From: an uncultured Propionibacteriaceae bacterium
GTDB lineage: Bacteria > Actinomycetota > Actinomycetes > Propionibacteriales > Propionibacteriaceae
Assembly (NCBI GenBank): GCA_937965785.1
Contig: CALCKT010000054.1
Coordinates: forward strand, 1 to 60,142
Length of the DNA: 60,142 nt
Direction: 5' to 3'
Part shown: positions 17,545 to 26,271 of the stretch, one piece after another
Layout: each line of letters begins with the position of its first letter
How positions within the stretch are numbered: the stretch's first letter is position 1
Program-made: the position numbers and the translations under genes
Notes under the pieces: generated by a model
Seen by the model: only the letters and a program-made list of their open reading frames with translations
Databases searched by the model: none
What the model was told of the DNA's origin: nothing

Positions 17545-18611
17545 CCGACATGCAACGCCCACCGGCTGAGCTTCGTCACGCCGAGGAACTGAAGCTCCTG
17601 AAGCAGCGCGACAGGAAACAGAAACGCCCCGTCGCTCCCGGCTGGCAGCTCTCGGCGCAGTCGGTGGTGGAGTTCGTGCTGGGCGACGGGAAGGAGATCA
17701 CGGGCAAGTATGTGGGGCGCCGTTCCCTGATCGAACGCTGCGTGGTGTCGCTGGCCACGAACCGGGGATTGATGCTGATCGGCGAACCCGGCACGGCCAA
17801 GTCCCTGCTGAGCGAACTGCTGGCAGCGGCGATCTCCGGGGACACCACCTTGACCATCCAAGGTTCGGCGGCCACCACAGAGGACGCCATCAAATATTCC
17901 TGGAACTACGCGATGCTGCTGGCCGAGGGACCGACCCTGAAATCCCTCGTGCCCGCCCCCGTTCACCGGGGCATGTCGGAGGGCAAGGTGGTGCGTTTCG
18001 AGGAGATCACCCGCTGCGCCCCCGAGGTGCAGGACTCGATGTTGTCGGTGCTCTCGGATCGCACCTTGTCCATTCCCGAACTGGACGCGACCCACCGGAC
18101 CCTGTACGCGAAGCAGGGATTCAACGTGATCGGCACCGCCAACACCCGTGACCGTGGCGTCAACGAGATGTCGGCCGCTTTGAAACGCCGGTTCAACTTC
18201 GAGACCATCGGCGCCATCGAGAACCTCGAGGTGGAGATGGCGCTGGTGGAACGCGAAACCGATGCGATGCTGCGGGCCGCCGAAATCCCGGCCCGTCTGG
18301 GCCGCGACGCCACCGAGGTGCTGGTCAAGGTGTTCCGCGAGCTGCGTTCCGGGAAGGCGTCCGGGCAGGGGGTGGAACGCCTGAGCAGCGCCATGTCCAC
18401 GGCGGAGGCGGTTTCCACCGGCATGGCGGCCGCCGTCCACGCGGCCTGGTTCGGCAACGACACCCCGGGCGGCAAAGAGCTGGCGGAGGCCATCGTCGCC
18501 TCGGCTCTGAAGGACGAACCGGAGGACGTCTCCAAGCTGCGCGCCTACCGCGAACGGCACGTCAAGAAACGCTCCGGTATCTGGCAGGAGCTGTACAAAC
18601 ACCTGCCCTGA
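17541..18611 (+). CDS. MoxR-type AAA+ ATPase (YehL subfamily-like)
   Basis: A 356-aa ATPase. Walker A is GEPGTAKS at residues 81-88, Walker B is VVRFEEI around 150-156, then sensor-1 GTANTRDRGVNEMSAALKRRF with the Arg finger. MoxR ATPases form rings and work with VWA partners as chaperones or remodelling machines. The protein is preceded by ~60 basic residues (LLKQRDRKQKR). It shares a 4-nt ATGA overlap with the DUF4132 stop and closes the block. An alternative ATG at 17550 is equally possible. Assignment to the YehL rather than the RavA or classic MoxR branch rests on its neighbours. Confidence 0.9.
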   Translation: MTDMQRPPAELRHAEELKLLKQRDRKQKRPVAPGWQLSAQSVVEFVLGDGKEITGKYVGRRSLIERCVVSLATNRGLMLIGEPGTAKSLLSELLAAAISGDTTLTIQGSAATTEDAIKYSWNYAMLLAEGPTLKSLVPAPVHRGMSEGKVVRFEEITRCAPEVQDSMLSVLSDRTLSIPELDATHRTLYAKQGFNVIGTANTRDRGVNEMSAALKRRFNFETIGAIENLEVEMALVERETDAMLRAAEIPARLGRDATEVLVKVFRELRSGKASGQGVERLSSAMSTAEAVSTGMAAAVHAAWFGNDTPGGKELAEAIVASALKDEPEDVSKLRAYRERHVKKRSGIWQELYKHLP

Positions 18612-18673
18612 CCAAGGGATGGCCTGCCACCCCAGTGGGTTTCACGAACAGTCGGGCAGGCTCCAAAACCTGT

Positions 18674-18693
18674 GGCCGGGGCGCTTCCCGGCC
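18674..18693. terminator. possible hairpin terminator between moxR and thyA
   Basis: GGCCGGG and CCCGGCC form a 7-bp stem around a 6-nt loop in the 208-nt gap between the convergent moxR and thyA. It has no T-run and the stem is modest. The rest of the gap shows nothing. Confidence 0.35.
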
Positions 18694-18819
18694 GCCAGAT
18701 GTGGTTTCGAGCCGGGCTGCTCCTTCGTTGCGGCCCGGCGCAACCAGCTTCACACCTTACGACCCGCTACCTTCCCGGTCCGCCCCCGAGGATCAACCGG
18801 CTTCCCGAAACGGCGCCCC

Positions 18820-19614
18820 CTACACCGCTATGGGTGCTTTTATCGCCGGGTGGGGGTCGTAGTTCTCGACGGTGATGTCGGGCAGCTCGAACCGGTCGAT
18901 CTCCCGCACCCCGGGGTTCAGCACGAGCCGCGGGAGGGCGCGCGGCCGCCGGGTCAGCTGCTCGGTCACCTGATCGAAGTGGTTGTGGTAGATGTGCGCG
19001 TCACCGAGGGTGTGGATGAACTCCCCCACTTCCAGCCCCGTCACCTGCGCCACGAGGTGGGTCAGCAGCGCGTAGGAGGCGATGTTGAACGGCACCCCCA
19101 GGAACACGTCGGCGGAGCGCTGGTAGAGCTGACAGCTCAGCCTGCCGTCGGCCACGTAGAACTGGAACAGGGCGTGGCAGGGGGGCAGGGCCATGGCGTC
19201 CACATCGGCGACGTTCCATGCGGAGACGACATGCCGTCTGGACTCCGGGTTGCTGCGCAGGGACTCGATCACGTCGGCGAGCTGATCCACGTGCCGCCCG
19301 TCCGGGGTGGGCCAGGAACGCCACTGGTAACCGTAGATGGGTCCGAGGTTGCCGTTCTCGTCGGCCCATTCGTCCCAGATGGTGATGCGGTTCTCGTGCA
19401 GCCAGGCGATGTTGGTGTCGCCCCGCAGGAACCACAGCAGCTCGCCGAAAACGGAGCGGGTGTGCACCCTCTTGGTGGTCAGCAGTGGAAACCCTGCGGT
19501 CAGGTCGAATCTCATCTGGTGGCCGAAGACGCTGCGGGTGCCGGTTCCGGTGCGGTCGCCGCGGTCGATTCCGTCGGTCATGACGCGGCGCAGCAGATCC
19601 AGGTAGATCTCCAT
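18820..19614 (-). CDS. thyA: thymidylate synthase
   Basis: Converts dUMP to dTMP using methylene-tetrahydrofolate (264 aa). Seen: RTGTGTRSVFGHQMRFDL with the phosphate-binding Arg, RGDTNIAWL, the catalytic cysteine in LPPCHALFQFYV, QRSADVFLGVPFNIASYALLTH, and the C-terminal IKAPIAV that closes the active site. The ATG shares one base with the rdgB stop (TGATG), making it the last gene of the clpS-to-thyA operon. Folate for this reaction is recycled by folA, elsewhere in the window. Confidence 0.96.
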   Translation of the reverse strand: MEIYLDLLRRVMTDGIDRGDRTGTGTRSVFGHQMRFDLTAGFPLLTTKRVHTRSVFGELLWFLRGDTNIAWLHENRITIWDEWADENGNLGPIYGYQWRSWPTPDGRHVDQLADVIESLRSNPESRRHVVSAWNVADVDAMALPPCHALFQFYVADGRLSCQLYQRSADVFLGVPFNIASYALLTHLVAQVTGLEVGEFIHTLGDAHIYHNHFDQVTEQLTRRPRALPRLVLNPGVREIDRFELPDITVENYDPHPAIKAPIAV

Positions 19615-20222
19615 CACTGTTCCTTCAACCAGGTCACGAAGGCGCGCACGGCCTTGCCGCGGTGGCTGATGGCGTCCTTCTGGGCGGCCGTCAGTTCCGC
19701 GGACGTGCAGGTCCGGCCCTCGGGTAGGAACAGCGGGTCGTAGCCGAAACCACCGTCGCCGCGTTCCTCCTCGGCGATCCGTCCCGGCATCTCGCCGCGC
19801 CAGAGCTGCCGGCCGCCGCCGGGCAGCGCCAGGGCCAGGGCACACACGAACCGCGCGCCGCGCCGCTCGGGGGGCACCCCGGCCAGTTGCGCCAGAAGCA
19901 GCGCATTGTTGGCGGCGTCGTCGCATTCCGGCCCGGCCCAGCGGGCGGAACGAACCCCCGGCATGGAGTTGAGTTCGTCCACCTCGAGGCCCGAGTCGTC
20001 GGCCAGGGCTGGCAGACCGGTGTGACGGGCCGCGGCCTCGGCCTTTATGAAGGCGTTTCCCTCGAAGGTTCTCTCGGTTTCGGCGGGTTCGGGACAGGAA
20101 TCGAAATCACCCAGCCCCAGCACCTCCACCGCCAGCCCAGCGTCCCGGATGACGCGGCGCAGTTCGACCAGCTTCTTGGGGTTGTTGGTGGCCAGCACCA
20201 CCTTCTCGACGCGACCCGTCAC
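19614..20222 (-). CDS. rdgB: XTP/dITP pyrophosphatase
   Basis: House-cleaning Ham1/RdgB hydrolase that removes non-canonical purine triphosphates such as ITP, dITP and XTP (202 aa). Motifs: VVLATNNPKKLVEL at the N-terminus, TFEGNAFIKAEAAA, ALADDSGLEVDEL with the catalytic/metal acidic residues, and GFGYDPLFLPEG. The C-terminal SHRGKAVRAF is the family's nucleobase-binding motif. GTG at 20222 gives a 4-nt GTGA overlap with rph; rph-rdgB adjacency is typical of actinobacteria. Confidence 0.95.
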   Translation of the reverse strand: MTGRVEKVVLATNNPKKLVELRRVIRDAGLAVEVLGLGDFDSCPEPAETERTFEGNAFIKAEAAARHTGLPALADDSGLEVDELNSMPGVRSARWAGPECDDAANNALLLAQLAGVPPERRGARFVCALALALPGGGRQLWRGEMPGRIAEEERGDGGFGYDPLFLPEGRTCTSAELTAAQKDAISHRGKAVRAFVTWLKEQ

Positions 20223-20938
20223 GCCAGGGCCTCGCGTTGCAGCCGGGTCAGTTCCGCACACCCGGCGGCGCCGAGGTCGAGCAACCGGTTAAGGTCGGTG
20301 CGGTTGAAGGGGGTCCTCTCCGCGGTGCCCTGCACCTCGATGAAATCCCCCGACCCGGTCATGACGATGTTCATGTCCGTCCCGGCCTGTGAATCCTCCT
20401 CGTAGGCCAGGTCGAGCAGCGGCACCCCCTCGACGAATCCGACGGACACGGCGGCGACGGAATCCTTCAACGGTTCGCCCTTGAGCACGTCCAGTTCCCG
20501 CAGGTGGGCGACGGCGTCGGCGAGGGCCACGTAGGCGCCGGTGATGGCCGCGGTACGGGTGCCGCCGTCGGCCTGCAGCACGTCACAGTCCAGAACGATG
20601 GTGTTCTCCCCCAGCGCCGAGTAGTCGACGACGGCACGCAACGAACGCCCGACCAGGCGGGAGATCTCGTGGGTGCGGCCGCTGATCCGGCCCCGCACCG
20701 ACTCGCGGTCGCTGCGGGAATGGGTGGCCCTGGGCAGCATCGAGTACTCGGCGGTCACCCAGCCGAGACCGGTGTCCCGTCGCCAGCGGGGGACCCCCAC
20801 CGTGACGGATGCGGCAACCAGCACCCGGGTCTTCCCGAACTCCACGAGCACGGATCCCTCGGCGTGGTCGAGCCACCCGCGGGTGATGCGGACTTCACGG
20901 AGTTGGTCGGCCCGGCGGCCGTCGATGCGCAGAATCAT
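20219..20938 (-). CDS. rph: ribonuclease PH
   Basis: Phosphorolytic 3'-5' exoribonuclease that trims tRNA 3' ends (239 aa). Features: GSVLVEFGKTRVLVAASV near the N-terminus, GWVTAEYSMLPRATHSRSDRE, the phosphate-binding GRTHEISRLVGRSLRAVVD, and DCDVLQADGGTRTAAITG. It has its own TAGGTT -10 six nt before the ATG, giving a leaderless internal promoter in the operon. The murI stop is 19 nt upstream. Confidence 0.96.
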   Translation of the reverse strand: MILRIDGRRADQLREVRITRGWLDHAEGSVLVEFGKTRVLVAASVTVGVPRWRRDTGLGWVTAEYSMLPRATHSRSDRESVRGRISGRTHEISRLVGRSLRAVVDYSALGENTIVLDCDVLQADGGTRTAAITGAYVALADAVAHLRELDVLKGEPLKDSVAAVSVGFVEGVPLLDLAYEEDSQAGTDMNIVMTGSGDFIEVQGTAERTPFNRTDLNRLLDLGAAGCAELTRLQREALA

Positions 20939-20944
20939 GGGGCC

Positions 20945-20950
20945 AACCTA
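20945..20950 (-). promoter_or_regulatory. -10 element TAGGTT of rph (leaderless, internal to operon)
   Basis: TAGGTT on the minus strand with 6 nt to the ATG at 20938, lying in the 19-nt murI-rph spacer. No Shine-Dalgarno is present. Confidence 0.45.
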
Positions 20951-20957
20951 CCGGAGT

Positions 20958-21761
20958 TCAGCGAAGCTCCACCTGCTCGACGTCATGGACGAAACGCCCG
21001 AGCAGCCTCTCCCCGATGCCCTGGAAGGAGTCGGCGTCGCCGGTTGTCAGGAACTGGCGGCTGGCGTGTCGTGGGGTGTCGTGCAGCAGACCCTTGCGGG
21101 TGAGCCGCGAATAGGTGTCCTGGGCGCAGGCGTCCGAGGAGGAGACCAGCACCACGTCGTCTCCGAGCACGTAGTTGATGACGCCGGTGAGCAGCGGATA
21201 GTGGGTGCAGCCGAGGATCAGGGTGTCGATGTTCGCGGCCTGGAGGGGAGCCAGGTATTCGCGGGCCACCCCGAGCAGTTCCTCACCCCCTGTGATACCG
21301 GCCTCCACGAACTCCACGAACCGCGGGCAAGCCTGGGTGGTGAGTCGCACGTCCCCGGCCACCGCGAACGCATCATCGTAGGAACGGGACATGGCCGTGG
21401 CCTCGGTGCACACCACCCCGACCCGGCCGCTGCCGGATGCGGCGAGGGCGCGCCGGGCGGCGGGCAGGATCACCTCGAGAATCGGCACATCGTAGCGTTC
21501 CCGGGCGTCCCTCAAAACCGCGGAGCTGGCGGAGTTGCAGGCGATCACCAGCGCTTTGACCCCTCGCTCGGCCAGGTGGTCGAGGCCCTGGATGGCGAAC
21601 TCCCGGACCTGCGCGATCGGCCGGGGGCCGTAGGGGGCCCGGGCCGTGTCGCCGAGATAGATGAAATCCTCGTTGGGCAGCTGGTCCACGAGGGAACGCA
21701 TCACGGTGAGCCCTCCGAAACCGGAATCGAAAACCCCGATCGGGGCCTCACGTCCGTTCAC
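20958..21761 (-). CDS. murI: glutamate racemase
   Basis: Cofactor-independent racemase supplying D-glutamate for peptidoglycan (267 aa). The two catalytic cysteines are visible in IACNSASSAVL and LGCTHYPLL; the N-terminus IGVFDSGFGGLTVMRSL and YLGDTARAPYG are family-specific. GTG at 21761 overlaps the DUF2017 stop as GTGA. The position between DUF2017 and rph is the common actinobacterial arrangement. Confidence 0.96.
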   Translation of the reverse strand: MNGREAPIGVFDSGFGGLTVMRSLVDQLPNEDFIYLGDTARAPYGPRPIAQVREFAIQGLDHLAERGVKALVIACNSASSAVLRDARERYDVPILEVILPAARRALAASGSGRVGVVCTEATAMSRSYDDAFAVAGDVRLTTQACPRFVEFVEAGITGGEELLGVAREYLAPLQAANIDTLILGCTHYPLLTGVINYVLGDDVVLVSSSDACAQDTYSRLTRKGLLHDTPRHASRQFLTTGDADSFQGIGERLLGRFVHDVEQVELR

Positions 21762-22309
21762 CGTTTCTCCCCCCGCCACTTGGCGTGGAGCGCGTCCTCG
21801 ATCAGCAGCGCGAGCCAGTCGAGGATGGCGACGGTTTCCGGGTCGTTGGCCATGTCCTCCCTCGTTGGTTCCGCCAACCGTTCCGAGGAACCGGTGAGTT
21901 CCACATACCATTGGACCCTGAGCGCCGCCAGAACCGAGACCCAGGAGTCGATGTCCCGGCCTGCGACCACCACCTGGGCCCGGTCGTCGTCCTCCAGGGC
22001 GGCAAGCACCTTCCGGGCGGCCTCGAGCCGGTTCTGGGCCTGGCCCGCGATGGCGTGGCGCCGGAACTGGCCGGCCTCGTCGGCATCGGGAAGGGCGGGC
22101 GGGAAGAAACGCCCGAGCCCGGGTTCCTCCGCGATGGCCTCGTCACAGACCGACTCGGCCCTGAGTTCCGCGTCGAGCCTGGCCAGGGGATCATCGGATT
22201 CGACACGGGGAAGCAGCGGTTCCAGATCGTGTGCGTAGCGTTCCACGAGGAAACGCAGCACCCGGCCACGTCCGTCACCCGCGTGGAAAACCCAGGTGGA
22301 GTCATTCAC
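21758..22309 (-). CDS. DUF2017 family protein
   Basis: A 183-aa protein of unknown function that regularly follows clpS in actinobacteria, suggesting a link to ClpS-ClpC proteolysis (inference). It is acidic and helical: LARLDAELRAES, a FFPPALPDADEAGQFR stretch, and a C-terminal LDWLALLIEDALHAKW. The GTG start overlaps the clpS stop and its stop overlaps the murI start, each by 4 nt. The frame continues open far upstream over clpS, but that part is a shadow. Confidence 0.8.
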   Translation of the reverse strand: MNDSTWVFHAGDGRGRVLRFLVERYAHDLEPLLPRVESDDPLARLDAELRAESVCDEAIAEEPGLGRFFPPALPDADEAGQFRRHAIAGQAQNRLEAARKVLAALEDDDRAQVVVAGRDIDSWVSVLAALRVQWYVELTGSSERLAEPTREDMANDPETVAILDWLALLIEDALHAKWRGEKR

Positions 22310-22629
22310 TGCCGCTCCATGGTTGCCCAGAGGGTGTAGTTCTGCATCGCCAGGACATCGCGTTCCATGGCTTCGCGGTTGCCCGTCGACACCACGGCAC
22401 GCCCCTCCGTGTGCACCTTCAACATCAGTTCCTCCGATTTCGGTTTCGAATAACCGAAGTACTCGCAGAACACGTGGGTGACGTAGTCCATCAGGTTCAC
22501 GGGATCGTCCCAGACGATCGTCACCCACACCTCCGCCGGGGTTTCCAGCGGAGAATCCAGAACCGCCACCTGGCTGTCGGTCTGCTCCTCGGCGGCGCGG
22601 GGAGGCGGTGGAACAGGTCGAGGACACAT
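22306..22629 (-). CDS. clpS: ATP-dependent Clp protease adaptor
   Basis: Adaptor that delivers N-end-rule substrates to ClpC/ClpA (107 aa). After a Pro-rich N-terminus comes the ClpS core: VTIVWDDPVNLMDYVTHVF with the substrate-pocket Asp, then KSEELMLKVHTEGRAVVSTGNREAMERDV. I choose the ATG at 22629 because a TACGAT -10 lies 7 nt upstream; that hexamer overlaps an in-frame ATG at 22638, the alternative start. It heads the operon and is divergent from pncB. Confidence 0.93.
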   Translation of the reverse strand: MCPRPVPPPPRAAEEQTDSQVAVLDSPLETPAEVWVTIVWDDPVNLMDYVTHVFCEYFGYSKPKSEELMLKVHTEGRAVVSTGNREAMERDVLAMQNYTLWATMERQ

Positions 22630-22636
22630 GCCTGCC

Positions 22637-22642
22637 ATCGTA
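22637..22642 (-). promoter_or_regulatory. -10 element TACGAT of the clpS operon (leaderless)
   Basis: TACGAT on the minus strand, 7 nt before the ATG at 22629. It includes the upstream in-frame ATG, which would therefore not be transcribed. Confidence 0.45.
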
Positions 22643-22714
22643 CCGACACACGAAGTGGACCTCCCATGCGCATCCACACCTTCCACGGGTCGGATCCGCT
22701 CCAGACGCCCCCAC

Positions 22715-22720
22715 TAGTCT
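22715..22720 (+). promoter_or_regulatory. -10 element TAGTCT of pncB (leaderless)
   Basis: TAGTCT with 6 nt to the ATG at 22727, no Shine-Dalgarno. Confidence 0.5.
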
Positions 22721-22726
22721 GGTTCC

Positions 22727-24079
22727 ATGACGACAGCACTGCTGACCGACCACTACGAGTTGACGATGGTTCAGGCCGCCATGGACGCGGGCACCGCGAG
22801 CAGGCGTTCCCTGTTCGACATGTTCACCCGTCGTCTGCCGGAGGGCCGCCGCTACGGGGTGGTCGCGGGTCTCGGACGGGCTCTGGAGGCCATCGACGAC
22901 TTCCGTTTCGATCCCGCCACCCTGCAGTTCCTTCTGGACCGAGGAATCATCCGCGACAACCTGGCGGAGTGGCTGGCCGGCTACCGTTTCAACGGCGACA
23001 TCTGGGGTTACCCGGAGGGTGAAACCTATTTCCCGGGGTCGCCGGTGCTGTCCGTGGAGGGCAGTTTCGCGGAGGCCTGCATCCTGGAGACGGTGCTGCT
23101 CAGCATCTACAATTTCGATTCCGCCATAGCCGCGGCCGCCTCCCGCATGACCGCCATGGCCGAGGACAGGCCCTGCGCGGAGATGGGGTCGCGCCGAACC
23201 CACGAATGGGCGGCGGTCGGTGCCGCCCGCGCAGCCTACATCGCCGGGTTCTCCGCCACCTCGAACCTAGAGGCCGGACGCGCCTACGGAATCCCGACCA
23301 TGGGCACCGCCGCGCATTCCTTCACCCTCCTCCACGATTCCGAGGAGGACGCCTTCCGGGCGCAACTCGACGCGCTGGGGGTGGAGACGACGCTGCTGGT
23401 GGACACCTACGACGTCGAGGCCGCCATCCGCAAGGGAGTGGAGCTGACCGAGGGTCGGTTGGGGGCCATCCGGCTCGATTCCGGCGACCTTCCGATGATG
23501 GCCCGCCAGGCCCGTGACCTCCTCGACGACCTGGGTGCCACGAGCACCCGGATCACCGTCACCTCCGACCTCGACGAATGGCAGATCGCCGCCCTGCGCG
23601 GCGCCCCCGTCGACGGGTTCGGGGTGGGAACCTCCCTGGTCACCGGTTCCGGGCATCCCACCTGCGGGTTCGTCTACAAGCTCGTGGCCCGTTCCGAATC
23701 CGCGGATCGGGAAGCGCCGATGACCCCGGTAGGAAAGAAATCGAAAGGCAAGAACACCTTGGGAGGCCGCAAGTTCGCGATGCGCAGGCTGGGCGAGAGC
23801 GGTCGTGCGGAGGCCGAGATCATCGGGTTGGGTGCGGCCCCGGTCGGTGACGGCAACGACCGCCACCTTCTGGTGGACATCGTCAAGGACGGGCAGCTGG
23901 TGTTCCCGGGAACCCTGGAGGACGCGCGCACCCGGCACCGGGAGTCGCTTGCGGAGCTTCCCCTGGCGGCGCTGCGCATCAGCAGGGGCGACCCCGCGAT
24001 CGAGACGATCATCCTCGACGGCGCCGGGGTCCAGACCACCAACCCGTACCAGGCGGCCCCCAGACCTGCGAACCTGTGA
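22727..24079 (+). CDS. pncB: nicotinate phosphoribosyltransferase
   Basis: Joins nicotinic acid and PRPP to form nicotinate mononucleotide in NAD salvage (450 aa). N-terminal LLTDHYELTMVQAAMDAG and FDMFTRRLPEGRRYGVVAGL are typical. Further marks are GSRRTHEWAAVGAARAAYIAG, the GTAAHSF motif with the His that is phosphorylated during the ATP-coupled cycle, and LGAIRLDSGD for PRPP/product binding. Divergent from clpS, a common actinobacterial pair, and convergent with malQ. The ATG is fixed by the leaderless -10. Confidence 0.95.
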   Translation: MTTALLTDHYELTMVQAAMDAGTASRRSLFDMFTRRLPEGRRYGVVAGLGRALEAIDDFRFDPATLQFLLDRGIIRDNLAEWLAGYRFNGDIWGYPEGETYFPGSPVLSVEGSFAEACILETVLLSIYNFDSAIAAAASRMTAMAEDRPCAEMGSRRTHEWAAVGAARAAYIAGFSATSNLEAGRAYGIPTMGTAAHSFTLLHDSEEDAFRAQLDALGVETTLLVDTYDVEAAIRKGVELTEGRLGAIRLDSGDLPMMARQARDLLDDLGATSTRITVTSDLDEWQIAALRGAPVDGFGVGTSLVTGSGHPTCGFVYKLVARSESADREAPMTPVGKKSKGKNTLGGRKFAMRRLGESGRAEAEIIGLGAAPVGDGNDRHLLVDIVKDGQLVFPGTLEDARTRHRESLAELPLAALRISRGDPAIETIILDGAGVQTTNPYQAAPRPANL

Positions 24080-24106
24080 TCCCACGGGCACCAACCACCC
24101 GGCACG

Positions 24107-24132
24107 GGCCCCGGTGAAAACCACCGGGGGCC
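24107..24132. terminator. bidirectional terminator hairpin between pncB and malQ
   Basis: GGCCCCGGTG pairs with CACCGGGGGCC (one bulged G) around an AAAAC loop. It sits in the 68-nt gap of the convergent genes. There is no T-run. Confidence 0.6.
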
Positions 24133-24147
24133 AGAACCGGAAACGGG

Positions 24148-26271
24148 TCAGGAATCCTGCCGGTCACCGTTCATGACGTCCGCGACCCGGCGGGGCAGGT
24201 CAGCGGTGAACAGATCCTCCAGTTTCAGGGATTTCCCCCCGGAATCGGCGAGCGGCACCCGCCAGTTGGGGTACTCGTTCATCGTTCCCGGTTGGTTCTG
24301 GGCGCGTTTCTCCCCCGCAGCGTCGGCCAGGGAGGCCACCAGCACCTTGGAGTTGGTCAACCGCAGGTAGCGGTGCATGGCCAGCATCACCTCGACGTGA
24401 TCACCGGCCAGGGCCTCGTCGAGGAGCCCGAAGGCGATCAGTCGTTCCACCCACATGTCGCGTTCCCGTTCGGCGACGGCAAGTTCCTGCTCGACCGGTT
24501 CCAGCAGCAACCCTAGCTGTTCTCGAAGCCTGACATGACCGCTCTCGAGGTATCCGAGGGTGGGGGGCAGGTCGTGGGTGGTGACCGAGGCCATGCAGTA
24601 CTCGCGCCACTTCTCCGGGGGCAGCACCTGCCCGTCGGTTCCGTACTCCCACCACAGGATCGCGGTGCCCAGCAGGCCGCGGCGCGACAGGTATTCGCGC
24701 ACCCAGGGTTCGACGGTGCCGAGGTCCTCCCCCACCACCAAGGCCTGGGCGCGATACGCCTCCAGCGCCAGGATCCCGATCAGCGCCTCGTGGTTGTAAC
24801 GCACGTAGGTGCCCGCGCTGGGCCCGAGCCCATCGGGCACCCACCACAGCCGGAACAAACCGATGATGTGGTCGATCCTGAGCCCGCCCACACGGTTCAG
24901 GGCGGCCCGCACCATGGTGCGGAACGGTTCGTACTCGAGCTCCTCCAGTTTCAACGGGTTCCACGGGGGCTGTCCCCAGTCCTGACCGCCCTGGTTGTAC
25001 TGATCCGGAGGAGCCCCGACGGTGATCCCGGGGGCATATACGTCGCCCATGAGCCAGGTTTCCGCGCTGGTCTTGCCGACCCCCACGGCCAGGTCGGCAA
25101 GCACACCGATGCCCATGCCCGCCTCCTCCGCGGCGGTCTGCGCCGCCGACAGCTGCTGCTGCGCGGTCCACTGGAGCCACTCGAAGAACTCCACCCGTTC
25201 GGCCTGTGCCGCGGCGAACTCCTCCGCCGCGGTGGAACGCGGGTCGCGCAGTTCCTCGGGCCACTGCCGCCAGTCGGTGCCGTGGATCTCGCTGAGCGCG
25301 CTCCAGACCGCGAAATCACGCAGCGCGCTGCCGCCGCGGCGACGGAACCCGTCGAAGGACAACTGGCGTGCGGGGCGGCGTCCGGCCCGGAACAGCTCCC
25401 ACAGCGCTTCCCGTTTCCCCTTCCATACGGTGTCACGGTCGATGACCTTGCCATTGCCACGCACGGACTTCCGCAGTTTGCGGATCCGGCGCCGCATCGG
25501 CTGGGGAAGGTTGGCGTATTCGGGAACCGTCTCGGGTCTGATGTACAACGGGCTCAGGAAACGCCTGCTGGAAGGTAGGTACGGTGAAGGCTCGATCGGC
25601 GATGTGACCTGGGCCGCGTGCAACGGGTTGACCAGCACGAAACCCGCCTGCTGCTCGTTCCCGGCCCATGCGACGAGATCGGCGAGATCGGTGAGATCCC
25701 CGAACCCCCAGGACCGCTTCGACGTGACGCTGTAGAGCTGGACGGCGTATCCCCAGACGCGATCGTTGCGCATCCCGGGCGGAAAACCCACGAATCCCGG
25801 GGTGACCACCAAGGCGGCGGAAGCGGTTCCCTCACTGGATGTGGCTTCCACGCGGTGGTATCCGAGCGGCAGGTCCGTCATCTCGAAGCTGGCCTCGCCG
25901 CGGAGCTGCCCGGCCACCTCGCGATCCGGGGTCCAATTGTCGACCTGTGTCGCGGGCCGTCGCTCCCCGTTTTCCAGCACCACGTCGAGGGACACCGGCG
26001 ACCCGGCCGGAACGTGCACGTCGATCCGTACCGTTTCCCCCTCTTCGACGACGGTGCAGGGCGGCAGGACCCGCCGCCAATGCTGCTCGTCGAGCCGGGC
26101 CAGCGCATCCCTGCATTCCTCCGGGGTATCGGCCTCCACACCCATGGCCCGGAGCACCGCAATCACGGTGGCCTCCGATATGAGGGTGTGGTTTCCTTTC
26201 CAGTCCCAGAACTCCCGGGCTATTCCCAAGCGTTCCGCGAGTTCGTCCAACTCGGCAGTCAGGTGTGACAA
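24148..26271 (-). CDS. malQ: 4-alpha-glucanotransferase (amylomaltase)
   Basis: GH77 enzyme that transfers maltosyl and glucan chains in glycogen/maltodextrin metabolism (707 aa, long actinobacterial form with an N-terminal ~150-residue extension). Catalytic residues are visible: the nucleophile Asp in LRIDHIIGLFRLWW, the acid/base Glu in VVGEDLGTVEPWV and the third Asp in VTTHDLPPTLGYL. The start is a TTG at 26271, 9 nt after a perfect AGGAGG. An out-of-frame ATG sits directly behind the same AGGAGG and opens a 6-codon frame. RDD and malQ are 28 nt apart, same strand. Confidence 0.93.
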   Translation of the reverse strand: MSHLTAELDELAERLGIAREFWDWKGNHTLISEATVIAVLRAMGVEADTPEECRDALARLDEQHWRRVLPPCTVVEEGETVRIDVHVPAGSPVSLDVVLENGERRPATQVDNWTPDREVAGQLRGEASFEMTDLPLGYHRVEATSSEGTASAALVVTPGFVGFPPGMRNDRVWGYAVQLYSVTSKRSWGFGDLTDLADLVAWAGNEQQAGFVLVNPLHAAQVTSPIEPSPYLPSSRRFLSPLYIRPETVPEYANLPQPMRRRIRKLRKSVRGNGKVIDRDTVWKGKREALWELFRAGRRPARQLSFDGFRRRGGSALRDFAVWSALSEIHGTDWRQWPEELRDPRSTAAEEFAAAQAERVEFFEWLQWTAQQQLSAAQTAAEEAGMGIGVLADLAVGVGKTSAETWLMGDVYAPGITVGAPPDQYNQGGQDWGQPPWNPLKLEELEYEPFRTMVRAALNRVGGLRIDHIIGLFRLWWVPDGLGPSAGTYVRYNHEALIGILALEAYRAQALVVGEDLGTVEPWVREYLSRRGLLGTAILWWEYGTDGQVLPPEKWREYCMASVTTHDLPPTLGYLESGHVRLREQLGLLLEPVEQELAVAERERDMWVERLIAFGLLDEALAGDHVEVMLAMHRYLRLTNSKVLVASLADAAGEKRAQNQPGTMNEYPNWRVPLADSGGKSLKLEDLFTADLPRRVADVMNGDRQDS

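Noticed and set aside
19615..19926. N-terminal extension of thyA
   Set aside because: The open frame runs back through rdgB, but ThyA motifs begin at the ATG 19614 (MEIYLDLLRRV), which also overlaps the rdgB stop as TGATG.
8281..20938. folA and thyA as one operon
   Set aside because: They belong to different transcription units 10.5 kb apart with separate leaderless promoters.
24401..25264. A 287-codon frame inside malQ on the same strand, different frame
   Set aside because: It lies entirely within a gene with intact GH77 catalytic motifs; it is a shadow with Gly/Arg-rich composition.
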